Positions 17,070 through 26,764 are shown, counted from the stretch's first letter. The stretch is 64,000 nucleotides of DNA from Archangium violaceum (GCF_016859125.1 NZ_CP069338.1:4465501-4529500); one strand, 5' to 3'. Translations and numbers: made by a program. Notes: generated from the letters alone by a model not told the origin.

Positions 17070-18389
17070 ATGGCCAGTATTCCCTCCCCGGTGTCTTCGG
17101 CGGACACCGGTGCGCGCCCCGTCGATTCCAGCGAGCGCCTGATCCTCCTCGACGTCCTGCGCGCCTTCGCCCTGTGCGGCGTCTTCGTCTCGAATGCCTA
17201 CGTGCACCTGAGTGGCCGGGGCTTCCTGCCAAAGGAGGCCGCCGACGCCCTGATGTCGACGCGGGTGGATGTCGTCACCGACTTCCTCTTCACTCGCTTC
17301 GTGGCCGAGAAGGCCATGTCCACCTTCTCGTTCCTCTTCGGCCTCGGCTTCGCCATCCAGATGGGCCGGGCCGAGGCGCGGGGGAGCTCCATCGTCCCGG
17401 TCTATACCCGGCGGCTGGCGGTGCTCCTGCTCATCGGCCTCTCGCACCTGTTCGCGCTCTGGTACGGCGACGTCCTCAACCTGTACGCGGTGATGGGCTT
17501 CGTGCTCCTGCTGTTCCGCGGGCTGCCCGACAGGCGCCTGCTCATCTGGAGCCTCGTGCTCATCCTCGGCGCATCGAGTGTGGTCTCCGCCATCATGATC
17601 TACATGCCGCTGCTCGCGGGCTCGCCGGAGGCCGTACAGGCGGCCTCCAAGGCGAAGATGGCAATGCTGACGGAGATCCGGAGCCAGACACTGGCCGCCT
17701 TCCAGAGCGGCTCCTATCTCACCACGGTGAAGGCCAATGCCGCCTTCTACTGGAACGTCTTCCTCAAGCCGATGACGGCGGCGCATGCGTTGATCACCCT
17801 TGGCCGCTTCCTCCTGGGACTCATGGCGGGGCGGCGCAAGCTCTTCCACGACGTGGATGCGAACCGTCCCGTCTTCCGCCGGCTCCTCGGGTGGGGGCTG
17901 GGCCTGGCCGTGCTGGGCAATGGGGTGGGACTGCTCGTCGACTCCTTGCTGAAGGCCGGGACCCTCTCCAAGCCAGCGCCGTGGTGGCGGGTGCTCTCTC
18001 CGGCGGTGTGGGAGGTGGGCGTCCTCGGCCTCTCCGCGTGCTACGTGGCCGGCCTCTCTCTCCTCTTCCTGCGCCCCCGGGCGCGGCGGCTCCTCTCCCT
18101 CTGGGCCCCCGCTGGCCAGATGGCGCTGACGAACTACCTGTGCCAGACCGTCATCAGCCAGCTCGTCTACTACGGCTACGGCTTCAACCTCATTGGCAAG
18201 CTGCGCCCCCTGCCGTGCCTCGCGCTCATGTTCGGGCTCTTCTGGGTCCAGGTCCTGGTGAGCCACCTCTGGTTGGCGCGCTTCCGTTTCGGCCCCGTCG
18301 AGTGGGTATGGCGCTCGTTGACCTACGGGAAGCTCCAACCGATGCGCCGGGTTCCGGCCCCCGAGCAGGACGTGGCACCCGCCGCCTGA
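17070..18389 (+). CDS. DUF418-domain (YeiB-like) membrane protein
   Basis: 439 aa, about ten helices. The N-terminal LDVLRAFALCGVFVSN is the typical DUF418/heparan-alpha-glucosaminide N-acetyltransferase-like opening, and FLFGLGFAIQMGRA with GQMALTNYLCQTVI near the C-terminus are also typical. These proteins are presumed membrane acyltransferase relatives; the real reaction is unproven. It is divergent from the ABC operon, and TTGACG lies 30 bp upstream of the start. Confidence 0.85.
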   Translation: MASIPSPVSSADTGARPVDSSERLILLDVLRAFALCGVFVSNAYVHLSGRGFLPKEAADALMSTRVDVVTDFLFTRFVAEKAMSTFSFLFGLGFAIQMGRAEARGSSIVPVYTRRLAVLLLIGLSHLFALWYGDVLNLYAVMGFVLLLFRGLPDRRLLIWSLVLILGASSVVSAIMIYMPLLAGSPEAVQAASKAKMAMLTEIRSQTLAAFQSGSYLTTVKANAAFYWNVFLKPMTAAHALITLGRFLLGLMAGRRKLFHDVDANRPVFRRLLGWGLGLAVLGNGVGLLVDSLLKAGTLSKPAPWWRVLSPAVWEVGVLGLSACYVAGLSLLFLRPRARRLLSLWAPAGQMALTNYLCQTVISQLVYYGYGFNLIGKLRPLPCLALMFGLFWVQVLVSHLWLARFRFGPVEWVWRSLTYGKLQPMRRVPAPEQDVAPAA

Positions 18390-18425
18390 GCAAATGCTTG
18401 ACGCTGCGGGGGGCGGGGCGCTCGG

Positions 18426-20096
18426 ATGCGCCCCCATATGACCGAGCTGCTCACCCGCGCCGAAGCCTCGAAGTACAAGGAAACCTCGCGCCACTCCGAC
18501 GTGCTCGCCTTCGTCGACGAGCTCTGCCGCCGGACGAAGCTCGCCAGACGTGTCGACTTCGGAAAGAGCGGTGAGGGTCAGCCCCTGGTGGCCCTCATCG
18601 TGAGCGATCGCGGCTGCTTCACCCCCGAGCTCGCGCGCAAGCAGAAGAAGATCGTCGTGATGGTGGAGGCCAACATCCACGCCGGTGAGGTCGAGGGCAA
18701 GGAGTCCGTGCTCGCGCTCGCCCGCGACCTGACCCTCACGAAGCTCGGCCAGAAGCTGCTCGACAAGCTCTGCCTCGTGTTGATTCCGAACTTCAACCCG
18801 GACGGCAACGACCGCATCAGCCCGAACAACCGCAAGCTCGACCTCGCGAACCTCGAGGGGCAGGTGAACCCCGAGGGCGGTGTGGGCACGCGCTACACGG
18901 GCGAGGGGTGGAACCTCAACCGCGACAGCATGAAGCAGGAGGCTCCCGAGACGCGCTGCCTCGCGAAGCTGTACCAGGAGTGGTGGCCGCACCTCTTCAT
19001 CGACTGCCACACCACCGATGGCAGCATCCACGCCTTCGACCTCACCTTCGACACGTCGCACTCCAACGAGCCGCTCTTCGCGGAGATGCGCGCCTTCAAC
19101 CGGGTGATGCTCGAGCGCGTGGCCAAGGCCGTGAAGACGCGCCATGGCTTCGACAGCTTCTGGTACGGCAACTACAAGGAAGAGGGCAATCCCCGCTCGG
19201 GCTGGCACACCTATCCCGCGCTCCCGCGCTTCGGGAGCCACTACCGCGGGTTGCTCGGCCGGCTGGACGTGCTGCTCGAGACCTACAGCTACATCGACTT
19301 CCCGCGCCGCTGCGCGGTGATGAGGGCCTGGTTGCTCGAGCTGTTCCGCGATGCCGCGAAGAACGCCACCGCCTATCGCGCCATCACCGACATCGAGGCC
19401 GAGCACATCCTCGCGCGCGGTGAATCACCCGATATTCAGGCGCTCGTGGGCATCAACTACGGCGTGGCCACGCGCGACGACAAGGGCGCGCTCGTGTTCG
19501 AGTACCCCGCCCATGCGAAGCCCGGCGACGTGGCCCACATCCAGGCCTTCGATGAGGCGAGCATCACCGCGCGGCGGTACCCCGGAAAGCGGCGCCGTAC
19601 CTACCAGACGCCGCATCACCGGACGTTCGTTCCCACGCACGCGGTGAGCACGCCGGAGGCGTATCTCGTGCCGGCGGAGCTCGCCTCGCGTCTGGAGGGG
19701 CATGGCATCCGCTTCGAGCGCCTGGATGCGCCGCGGCGCTTCACCGTGGACAGCTACCGGGTGGCGCGGCGCGAGGAGACGTTCAGCCCCGACGTGGCCG
19801 CGAACGTCCCGCCACCCGGCCAGGCCGAGGTTCCGCTCAGCCAGAAGCCCAAGCCCGTGCGCTTCGAGACCGTGCTCACGGTGGCCCCCGAGCGCTCCAC
19901 TCGCGAGTTCCCCGCGGGAACGCTGTACGTCCCCACGGCGCAGCGCACCGGCACGCTCATCGTGTACCTGCTCGAGCCGCACTCCGATGACGGCTTCTGC
20001 CGCTGGCAGTTCCTCGACGGTCTCATCACCGTGGGCGAGCTCTACCCCGTCCACCGCGTGGTGGGTGCCGTCAGCGCGCCGAAGAAGGCCGAGTGA
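18426..20096 (+). CDS. M14-family metallocarboxypeptidase
   Basis: 556 aa. Zinc-binding residues appear as NIHAGEVEGKE (HxxE) and FIDCHTTDG (third ligand His), with NPDGNDR and WNLNRDSMKQEAPETR typical of M14 carboxypeptidases. The C-terminal half is a beta-rich extension ending in a motif rich in aromatic residues. No signal peptide is visible, so it may be cytoplasmic or exported by another route. The family cleaves C-terminal amino acids or peptidoglycan-type peptides; substrate unknown. A second ATG at 18438 is an alternative start. Confidence 0.85.
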   Translation: MRPHMTELLTRAEASKYKETSRHSDVLAFVDELCRRTKLARRVDFGKSGEGQPLVALIVSDRGCFTPELARKQKKIVVMVEANIHAGEVEGKESVLALARDLTLTKLGQKLLDKLCLVLIPNFNPDGNDRISPNNRKLDLANLEGQVNPEGGVGTRYTGEGWNLNRDSMKQEAPETRCLAKLYQEWWPHLFIDCHTTDGSIHAFDLTFDTSHSNEPLFAEMRAFNRVMLERVAKAVKTRHGFDSFWYGNYKEEGNPRSGWHTYPALPRFGSHYRGLLGRLDVLLETYSYIDFPRRCAVMRAWLLELFRDAAKNATAYRAITDIEAEHILARGESPDIQALVGINYGVATRDDKGALVFEYPAHAKPGDVAHIQAFDEASITARRYPGKRRRTYQTPHHRTFVPTHAVSTPEAYLVPAELASRLEGHGIRFERLDAPRRFTVDSYRVARREETFSPDVAANVPPPGQAEVPLSQKPKPVRFETVLTVAPERSTREFPAGTLYVPTAQRTGTLIVYLLEPHSDDGFCRWQFLDGLITVGELYPVHRVVGAVSAPKKAE

Positions 20097-20103
20097 CGGG
20101 GCG

Positions 20104-20496
20104 CTACTCCCCCGGCTTGTGAGGTGGAAGCTCTTCTGGAAGGGGAATCCGGACGAGCTTCAGCCCCTTCGGCCCGCGGTCGACCACGATGAAGCCCTGG
20201 CCACCCGCCCTGACGAGCTGGCCATCCGTGGCCACTCCGCTCGCGAGCCAGGCCTCCGCCTCTTCTCTCGAGGCGAACGTGTGGGCGAGCTTCACTCCCT
20301 CGGCGGCGGGAGTCGTAAGCTTCCGGAAGAACTCGCGGAACTCGTCGAGCTTCCGGACGTCGTCGCGCACGAAGAGCAACGCGGCCGCGCAGATCCGGAG
20401 GGCTTCCTCCTCGGGCGACCCCTCCGGGTGATTCCTGCTCACGGCTTCCACGGTCCGGAGGACGGTATCCACATCGAAGTTCTTGTTGTATTTCAT
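20104..20496 (-). CDS. Hypothetical protein, 130 aa
   Basis: The frame from MKYNKNFDVD encodes a mixed alpha/beta protein (EEEALRICAAALLFVRDDV; KLDEFREFFRKL; FASREEAEAWLASG; GQGFIVVDR). I recognise no family. The EEAEAWLASG and GFIVVDRGPKG segments suggest a small soluble domain. It is tail-to-tail with the M14 peptidase, 7 bp apart, and has no clear Shine-Dalgarno sequence. In-frame upstream extension enters low-complexity DNA and is not supported. Confidence 0.6.
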   Translation of the reverse strand: MKYNKNFDVDTVLRTVEAVSRNHPEGSPEEEALRICAAALLFVRDDVRKLDEFREFFRKLTTPAAEGVKLAHTFASREEAEAWLASGVATDGQLVRAGGQGFIVVDRGPKGLKLVRIPLPEELPPHKPGE

Positions 20497-21044
20497 TGGC
20501 AGGCCGGGCAATGACAGACTTCTAGAGGGCGAGCGGGTGCGGTGTTCGCAATGCCATTCGTTGTGTTCGATATGTGGATAGGGTTTGCGCGCGGGCTCGT
20601 CTATGACGTAGGTCCGCTCCGGGCCCCCTGGCCGGCCTCGTGTGCCCCCAACCGGCACAAGCCACCGTCGCGGCGCACACCCGCGCGAGCAGCCTCGAAA
20701 GCCGTGGGGACTCGCCCGAGTCCGAGGGGTACTTCCTGGCCATTCCCCACACTCCCGTTCAACCAAAAAAACCAAGTAATTTCAGATGGTTGGGGGGGGG
20801 GGGGGCTGTACAAAGGTTCAGTGCGGCCTTCCCGGGAGTGGTGCGCTCCTCCCCGCTCCGTCCATCCTCGCTGATCTTACGAGTCAGCGGGGTCCACCCT
20901 AGGTGACCCCGAGGCCCGGCGGCAATTTCATCCGTCCGGTTGTCGGCGGGCACCGGACACTTCACGAGTTCCGGTCCTCACCCAGCGCGGGAGGGGTCCC
21001 CCAGCTACCGGGCCCGTCCCGGGTTAGGATGGACGCACCTGGCC
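20497..21044. other. 548-bp intergenic region with a 14-G tract and a small hairpin
   Basis: No convincing gene or RNA is seen. The stretch holds an unusually AT-richer patch (near 20760-20790, with a run of A) followed by fourteen consecutive G at 20792-20805, and a near-perfect hairpin GGGGTC-CACC-CTA-GGTG-ACCCC at 20889-20910. It lies upstream of the Ser/Thr kinase gene, so it may contain that promoter, but no clear -10/-35 pair stands out. Confidence 0.5.
20792..20805. repeat. Homopolymeric G14 tract
   Basis: Fourteen consecutive G bases, much longer than expected even in GC-rich DNA. It lies 240 bp before the kinase gene. It could vary in length by slippage, or reflect a sequencing or assembly uncertainty. 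Confidence 0.8.
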
Positions 21045-23261
21045 ATGGACTCTCCGCCGATGAACGACACCCCCCAGTTCCCCCGCCTCCTCGGACGCTA
21101 CGAGCTCGTCCACCTTCTCGGCCAGGGCGGCATGGGCGAGGTCTATCTCGCCAAGATTTCCGGCGCGGCGGGCTTCGAGAAGCCCTGCATCGTCAAGACG
21201 ATCCTCCCCGCGCTGCTCAAGGACTCGCAGTTCCTCGATCGCTTCCACCATGAGGCCAAGGTACTGGTGCACCTCGTCCACTCGTCCATCGCGCAGGTGT
21301 ACGACATGGGCGAGGCCGAGGGCACCTACTACATGGCCCTCGAGTACGTGGCCGGCGTGGACCTGGCCTACCTGCTGGAGCAGGCGCGTGCCCAGGGGCA
21401 GCTGATTCCCGTGCCGGTGGCGCTCCTGCTCGGCCAGCGCATCGCCGAGGGGCTCGGCTACGCCCACCGCAAGACGGGCCCGGATGGCATGCCGCTGGGC
21501 ATCGTCCACCGCGACGTCTCGCCCCACAACGTGATGGTCTCGTACGAGGGCGAGGTGAAGGTCATCGACTTCGGCCTCGCCAAGAGCGCCGCGCGCAGCA
21601 AGTACACCCTGCCGGCCACCGTCATGGGCAAGCTCGGCTACATGTCGCCGGAGCAGGTCCACGCCGAGGCCGTCAACCACCCCACCGACATCTACTCGTG
21701 CGGCGTGGTGGTGTGGGAACTGCTCGCGGGCCGGCCGCTGATCCACCACGGCACCGTGGCCGAGATGATGGCCGCCATGTCCAACCCCACCGTGCCCGCG
21801 CTCCACGAGCTGCGGCCGGATGTGGACCCGGCCCTCGACGCTGTGGTGCGCCGCGCGCTGGCCCCCACCCCCGGGGAGCGCTACGCGCGCGCCGACGACT
21901 TCGCCCGCGCCCTCAACGAGCAGTTCCTACGTACCTCCTCCTCGTTTGGCGCCGAGGAGGTGGGCAACTTCGTGCGCTCGCTCTGCCCGGAGGCCTTCGC
22001 CTCGCAGCGCCAGCTCCTCTCCCGGCTCACCACCTCCAAGGCCGCGGGGCTGCGCCGCACGCCCCAACCCGGTGGCGCCCTCGTTCCCATGGACACCGCC
22101 CGCCACACCCCGCTGCCCCCGGGAGTGTCCCACGCGGACCCTGGCTCCGTGTCCGGCTACGACGCCACCCTGATGAGCCCACCCAGCAGCACCGGCACGC
22201 CCACGGTCGGCTCCGCGCCCGGCCTCGCGCCGGCCCAGACGCTCCATCTGGACAGGCCTTCCTCCGGGCCGGGACGCAAGGGGTGGACGGTGGCGATCAC
22301 CCTCGGCGCCCTCGGTCTGATCGGCGCCACGGCGGGAGTGACCTCGGTCCTGATGTCCCGCCGTCCCCCTCCACCGCCCATGGTTGCTCCGGATGGGCGG
22401 CCTCCGCTGCACCGGGGTCCTCCTCCGCACCACGGTCCGGGCCCGCATCCGGGGGACCGTCCCCCGCACGAGAGACCTCCGCCACCTCCGGGCATGCAGC
22501 CAGGAGAACCCCGCCCGGACTTCGAGTCCCGGCCTCCTCCCGCGCCTGCCGAGCCGGTTGAATCCAAGGCCGCGGTTCCTTCGCGCTCCCCATCGAGGCT
22601 CATCCCCGTGGGGAACATGGTGCCGATGAAGCCGCGCGGCTCGTTCTACTCGGTTCCCCGTGGCCGCCTGGCGGGGCTCAGCGAGGGCATGGTCCTCCAG
22701 GTGGTGGCGGCGCCGGTGAAGGACGGCAAGGCGAAGCTGCTCGGAGAGGCGACGGTGCTCAAGGCGTATCCGCGGCGCTCCGTGGTGGAACCCGATGCCA
22801 GCGTGCGCAAGGCCGGGAGCCTCGAGCGTTTCCTGGTGCTGCCCTCACAGCCCGCCCCAATCGCCCAGCCCGCCCCAATCGCCCAGCCCGCCCCAATCGC
22901 CCAGCCCGCGCCCGCTGCCGAGAGCTCCACGCCCTCCTCCGCGCCGGCTTCCGCTTCCGCGACCGCCGAGACTCCCGCCGCGCCGCGGGAGTTGAGCGGG
23001 CGCATCAGCATCAAGAGCGTCGGCCCCTTCCTGAAGAAGATCGAGCTCACCAACACGGACACCATCATCTGGAGCGGCTGCATCCTCGTCGCCCAGGGGC
23101 GGGACGTGTACAAGCTGGGCGGTATGGCCCCCGGCGGTGTGCGAGAGATTGCCATGAGCGACTTCGAGAAGGGCGACCGGGAGGTGCCCTTCGTGGGGAC
23201 GAATCGGATCGGCCTCTTCTGCACCGAGGGACAGAAGGAGTTCCCCACGAACCATCTGTGA
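21045..23261 (+). CDS. Ser/Thr protein kinase with transmembrane segment and extracytoplasmic domain
   Basis: 738 aa. Kinase domain about 12-290: GQGGMGEVYLAK (P-loop), CIVKTILPALL (catalytic Lys), IVHRDVSPHNVMV (the HRDVSPxN variant seen in many myxobacterial kinases), VIDFGLAKS (DFG) and GYMSPEQ. A Pro-rich linker leads to a membrane helix (WTVAITLGALGLIGATAGV, about 412-430), a His/Pro-rich stretch, then a beta-rich domain. A perfect tandem repeat encodes PAPIAQ-type units at about 602-620. The domain outside the membrane may sense an envelope signal. The start at MDSPPMND is chosen; AGGAT lies upstream. Confidence 0.88.
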   Translation: MDSPPMNDTPQFPRLLGRYELVHLLGQGGMGEVYLAKISGAAGFEKPCIVKTILPALLKDSQFLDRFHHEAKVLVHLVHSSIAQVYDMGEAEGTYYMALEYVAGVDLAYLLEQARAQGQLIPVPVALLLGQRIAEGLGYAHRKTGPDGMPLGIVHRDVSPHNVMVSYEGEVKVIDFGLAKSAARSKYTLPATVMGKLGYMSPEQVHAEAVNHPTDIYSCGVVVWELLAGRPLIHHGTVAEMMAAMSNPTVPALHELRPDVDPALDAVVRRALAPTPGERYARADDFARALNEQFLRTSSSFGAEEVGNFVRSLCPEAFASQRQLLSRLTTSKAAGLRRTPQPGGALVPMDTARHTPLPPGVSHADPGSVSGYDATLMSPPSSTGTPTVGSAPGLAPAQTLHLDRPSSGPGRKGWTVAITLGALGLIGATAGVTSVLMSRRPPPPPMVAPDGRPPLHRGPPPHHGPGPHPGDRPPHERPPPPPGMQPGEPRPDFESRPPPAPAEPVESKAAVPSRSPSRLIPVGNMVPMKPRGSFYSVPRGRLAGLSEGMVLQVVAAPVKDGKAKLLGEATVLKAYPRRSVVEPDASVRKAGSLERFLVLPSQPAPIAQPAPIAQPAPIAQPAPAAESSTPSSAPASASATAETPAAPRELSGRISIKSVGPFLKKIELTNTDTIIWSGCILVAQGRDVYKLGGMAPGGVREIAMSDFEKGDREVPFVGTNRIGLFCTEGQKEFPTNHL
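22851..22904 (+). repeat. Three perfect copies of an 18-bp tandem repeat inside the kinase gene
   Basis: The unit CCCGCCCCAATCGCCCAG is repeated at 22851, 22869 and 22887 with no base differences. It encodes three PAPIAQ copies in the periplasmic Pro-rich linker, followed by a partial, diverged fourth copy. Being in frame, slippage would only change linker length. Confidence 0.9.
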
Positions 23262-23276
23262 GCACAGGGGTGAGCC

Positions 23277-26144
23277 TCAGAATGCGCCGGTGAGCTGCAG
23301 CGAGAAGGTGCGCCCGTACTGGGGCACGGGCGCGGCGGCGCGATCGCTCCCGAATGACAGGGAGTAGTGGGAGTCGAGCAGGTTCTGCACACCGGCGAAG
23401 TAGCGCAGGTGCTGGAACTCGCCAGAGAGGCCCACGTTGATGAGCAGCGCTTCACCGTCGGCGGCGCCTTTCTTCGAGCCGCCGCGGGCGCTCTGGTAGG
23501 TGGCCTGGGTGGACAGGCGCACGTCGGTGTTGCCCAGGGGCAGCAGCAGCCGTCCGGAGGCCAGGTGCGCGGGGACGGCGGCGGCCACATCCTCCGACGC
23601 ATTCAGGAGGGTGACGAAGGAGTAGCTCAGGTCCACCATCATGAAGCGCCCCGGCTGCCAGCGCAGGCCGGCCTCGGCGCCCCACGCGAGCGTCTGGCCG
23701 GGCCGGTTGGCGAAGACGATGCACTCCTCGGTGCCCGCCGGAGTGCCACACCGGGGCTGTCCGCTCTCCGTCTCCAGGACGATCAGATTCGCGATGCGGT
23801 TGTGATAGCCGGCGACCGTGACGCGCAGATCATCCGTCAGGTCGTGCGAGTGCTCCAGCTCCAGGGTGCCGATGGCTTCCGGCTCCAGGGTGCTGGGCGC
23901 CACCTGGGTGACGCCGCCGTCGTTGTAGTCGAGCTCGTATGCGTTGGGCGCGCGGAAGGCGGAGCCGGCCACCAGCTTCGTGAGGCCCCCGTCATAGGGG
24001 CGAGCGATGACGGCCAGCCGCGGGGTGATGGGCGTGGTGTTCAGGTCGAAGTACTTGTCCAGGCGCAGGCCCGCCGAGAGGCTCAGCCTCGGGTGTGGAC
24101 GCCACTCGTCCAGCAGATAGGCGGAGAGCAACACCCGGCGCTTGCTGGCCATGGGCGTCATCCCCTCGGGGCCGAAGCTCTCCTGCTCCACGCGCAGCTG
24201 GCCCTGTCCCTCCAGGCCGACGGTGAGGCGGTGGGTGTTGGAGAGGGTGAGGAGGACGCGGGCCTCGGCGGAGATCCAGTCGGCGAGGCCGGAGTCCGTA
24301 TCGCGCCGCAGGCCGCCGCTCGGCTGCACGTACATCCAATAGCCGCGGTAGCGGCTGGCGTCATAGGAGCCGCGCAGCGACAGGCGCATCCGCTCGTCCA
24401 GGATCTTCTCGTAGCGAGCCTCGACGAAGCCACGGAAGTCGTGGATGTGGGTACCCTCCACGCCCAACACGGTGCCGAAGGAGCCGGTGGGAACCTGCTT
24501 CTCCCGTGCGTGCACCTGGGCCTGGAGCGAGAGGCCGCCGGAGCGGGCCCGCAGCGAGGATGTGATGGCGCGCTCCCCGTCCAGGCCCTCCACCACCGGC
24601 AGTCCGTCTCCCAGCCGGGTCGTCTCCGCGCCCTCCATGTTCAACGCCGCCAGGGACAACAGCACCGAGTCGCGCACGTTGTCCCACGCCGCCGTCCCAT
24701 GCAGCCGCGTGGTGCCCAGGGCCTCCACCGAGCCGGTGACCTCCACCCTGCGCTCCAGGCCCAGCGACTCGCGCGGCACCACGTTGATGACGGCGAAGAA
24801 GGCGCCGGTTCCGTAGAGGGCGCTGCCCGGGCCGCGCACCACTTCGATACGGTCCACCTCCTCCAGGTCCACCGACAGGTCGCGCGCCGCGTAGCCCTGA
24901 CCGGCCCACACGTCATTCATGGGGTGGCCGTCCCAGAGGATGAGGACGCGGGTGTTGAGGTCACCCGGAGGCGCGAAGCCGCGCACGCCCAGGTACGTGT
25001 ACGAGCGGTCGTTGGAGATGAAGAAGCCGCGCACGGCGGCCAGGGCCTCGGCCAGCGTGGTGTAGCCGAAGGCGCGCAGCTCCTCCCGGGAGATGACGGT
25101 GGTGGAGGCGGGGGCCTCGTCCACGGAGAGCGGGTTCTTCGAGGCGGCGCGCACCGGCGGGGGCTCGTAGCGCAACTCCGCGTGGAACTTCGTGTCCTGG
25201 TTGGCCACCACGGTGACCAGCTGGCGCACGGGGTACACGTCCCGGCTCTCCACCTCCAGGTTGTGCTCGCCCTCGGGGAGGGTGAGGACCATGGGGGTGA
25301 AGCCGGAGGGATGGCCGTCCACGCGCACCGCGGCGTTGTTCCGGTTGGCGGTGACGATGATGCGTCCGGTGGGGCGCTCCAGCTCGCGGAGCGCCACCTG
25401 GAGCGTGACGCTGGCGTCCGCGGGCACGTCCACCAGCAGCTGCGCCGGGTTGTAGCCGGGCGCGCGGACGTGGAGCACGTGGGGGCCGGGGGTGAAGCGC
25501 AGCCGGCCGGGCACCGTTCCCAGCACGGGGCCATCCGGCATCGCGCGCACCTCCGCGCCATAGGGCGTGCCGGCGAGCTCCACCTCGCCGGTGATGGGCT
25601 CCAGCTTGAACGCATGCTCCACGGACTGGCCCCGCTGCAGGTGGATGGACTGCTCCGTGGAGCGGTAGCCCTCCTTGCGCACCATCACCTTGTGGGGCCC
25701 GGGTGGTAGCGCGAGCGTCCGGGGCGAGAGCCCGCGCACCCCGAGATCCTCTCGGTCCACGAGCACCTCGGCGCCCTCGGGCTCGGTGATGACGCGCACC
25801 AGGGCCACCTTGGGGCGCAGCCGCTCCAGGGCCTGGTGCACCTTCGCCTTGTCCACGGCGGGGATGTGCTCCTGCGCGAGGTCGTTGTAGTAGCGGTACG
25901 CCTCGTTGTAGCGGCTGAGCGCCTCGTAGCAGCGGGCGATGTTGAAGAGGACGTTGCGGTTGGGAACCAGCCGGTAGCTGGCGAAGTAGGAGCGCAGGGC
26001 CTCGATGTAATGCCCCCGGTCGTAGGCCTCGTTGCCCACCTCGAAGGCCACGTCCGCTTCATCCGCCGTGTTGTTGGCCAGGGCGGCCGCCATGGGCACG
26101 AGCAGCAGCGACAGGATGAGGGAGCCGAGACGGAGCGCGCGCAT
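23277..26144 (-). CDS. TPR-PEGA-TonB-dependent receptor fusion
   Basis: 955 aa. Signal peptide (about 1-24), TPR-like region (about 30-110; AFEVGNEAYDRGHYIEALRS), three PEGA-like repeats (about 115-183, 185-255, 258-325), then a TonB-receptor plug (about 340-460; LAEALAAVRGFFISNDRSY, VRGFAPPG, GPGSALYGTGAFFAVIN) and an outer-membrane beta barrel ending in aromatic QLTGAF. PEGA repeats are usually surface or peptidoglycan-associated modules; their position in front of a receptor plug is unusual. It presumably imports or senses a ligand through TonB. It is tail-to-tail with the kinase gene and follows the HIT gene on the same strand. Confidence 0.88.
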   Translation of the reverse strand: MRALRLGSLILSLLLVPMAAALANNTADEADVAFEVGNEAYDRGHYIEALRSYFASYRLVPNRNVLFNIARCYEALSRYNEAYRYYNDLAQEHIPAVDKAKVHQALERLRPKVALVRVITEPEGAEVLVDREDLGVRGLSPRTLALPPGPHKVMVRKEGYRSTEQSIHLQRGQSVEHAFKLEPITGEVELAGTPYGAEVRAMPDGPVLGTVPGRLRFTPGPHVLHVRAPGYNPAQLLVDVPADASVTLQVALRELERPTGRIIVTANRNNAAVRVDGHPSGFTPMVLTLPEGEHNLEVESRDVYPVRQLVTVVANQDTKFHAELRYEPPPVRAASKNPLSVDEAPASTTVISREELRAFGYTTLAEALAAVRGFFISNDRSYTYLGVRGFAPPGDLNTRVLILWDGHPMNDVWAGQGYAARDLSVDLEEVDRIEVVRGPGSALYGTGAFFAVINVVPRESLGLERRVEVTGSVEALGTTRLHGTAAWDNVRDSVLLSLAALNMEGAETTRLGDGLPVVEGLDGERAITSSLRARSGGLSLQAQVHAREKQVPTGSFGTVLGVEGTHIHDFRGFVEARYEKILDERMRLSLRGSYDASRYRGYWMYVQPSGGLRRDTDSGLADWISAEARVLLTLSNTHRLTVGLEGQGQLRVEQESFGPEGMTPMASKRRVLLSAYLLDEWRPHPRLSLSAGLRLDKYFDLNTTPITPRLAVIARPYDGGLTKLVAGSAFRAPNAYELDYNDGGVTQVAPSTLEPEAIGTLELEHSHDLTDDLRVTVAGYHNRIANLIVLETESGQPRCGTPAGTEECIVFANRPGQTLAWGAEAGLRWQPGRFMMVDLSYSFVTLLNASEDVAAAVPAHLASGRLLLPLGNTDVRLSTQATYQSARGGSKKGAADGEALLINVGLSGEFQHLRYFAGVQNLLDSHYSLSFGSDRAAAPVPQYGRTFSLQLTGAF

Positions 26145-26178
26145 GGGCCCGCCCATTCTTCCATGTGGGCGTGGAAAG

Positions 26179-26628
26179 TCACCGGGCCAGGGCTGAGGCC
26201 AATTGTCGCGCCGCGGCTTCCAGCTCGCCTGCCGGGCGCCAGTCCGCGGCCGTCGCGTCGAACGCTCCCCGGCCCCACAGCCGTTGGGGCGTGTCCCGGT
26301 AGCGTGGCACCAGGTGCAGGTGGAAATGCCGCAGCACGTCGCCAATGGCGAAGGCATAGGCGTGCTCCGCGCCGAGCACCTCGCGTTGGGCCCGCATCAC
26401 CCTCGCGGCGAAGGGGCCCAGCTCCCGCGCCGCCTCCTCGTCCAGGTCGTACAGGGCACGCGCATGCCGCACACTGGTGAGCACCACCCAGCCGGGCAGG
26501 GGACTGGGCGAGGCCACGCCATGGAGCACCAACCCCGCCGAGCGGGCGAGCACTCCTCCCACGGGCTGGTGGCTCCCTCCCACCACGGCGCAGCCGAGGC
26601 AGGGCTCATTCACGTCCACGTCACTCAT
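26179..26628 (-). CDS. HIT-family protein
   Basis: 149 aa. The histidine triad HFHLHLVPR is present, preceded by AIGDVLRH. An N-terminal CLGC pair could be a metal site, as in some HIT proteins. HIT proteins hydrolyse or transfer nucleotide groups on substrates such as AppppA or nucleotide phosphoramidates. It lies 34 bp upstream of the PEGA-TonB receptor gene and may share its promoter. Confidence 0.82.
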   Translation of the reverse strand: MSDVDVNEPCLGCAVVGGSHQPVGGVLARSAGLVLHGVASPSPLPGWVVLTSVRHARALYDLDEEAARELGPFAARVMRAQREVLGAEHAYAFAIGDVLRHFHLHLVPRYRDTPQRLWGRGAFDATAADWRPAGELEAAARQLASALAR

Positions 26629-26764
26629 GGGGTGTCACGCTACCAGCGTACCTGGAAGAAGGGGTCTCCCGTTCTGTCCCCTTCTTGACGGAGGCGGTCC
26701 GGGTCGGAGACTGTCTCAGCGCCGCCACGCGCGGGCTGACACTCCAAGCATGCAAGGTGGAAAG

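Noticed and set aside
22273-22340. Separate gene at the kinase membrane helix
   Set aside because: The frame continues without a stop from the kinase domain, so it is one protein.
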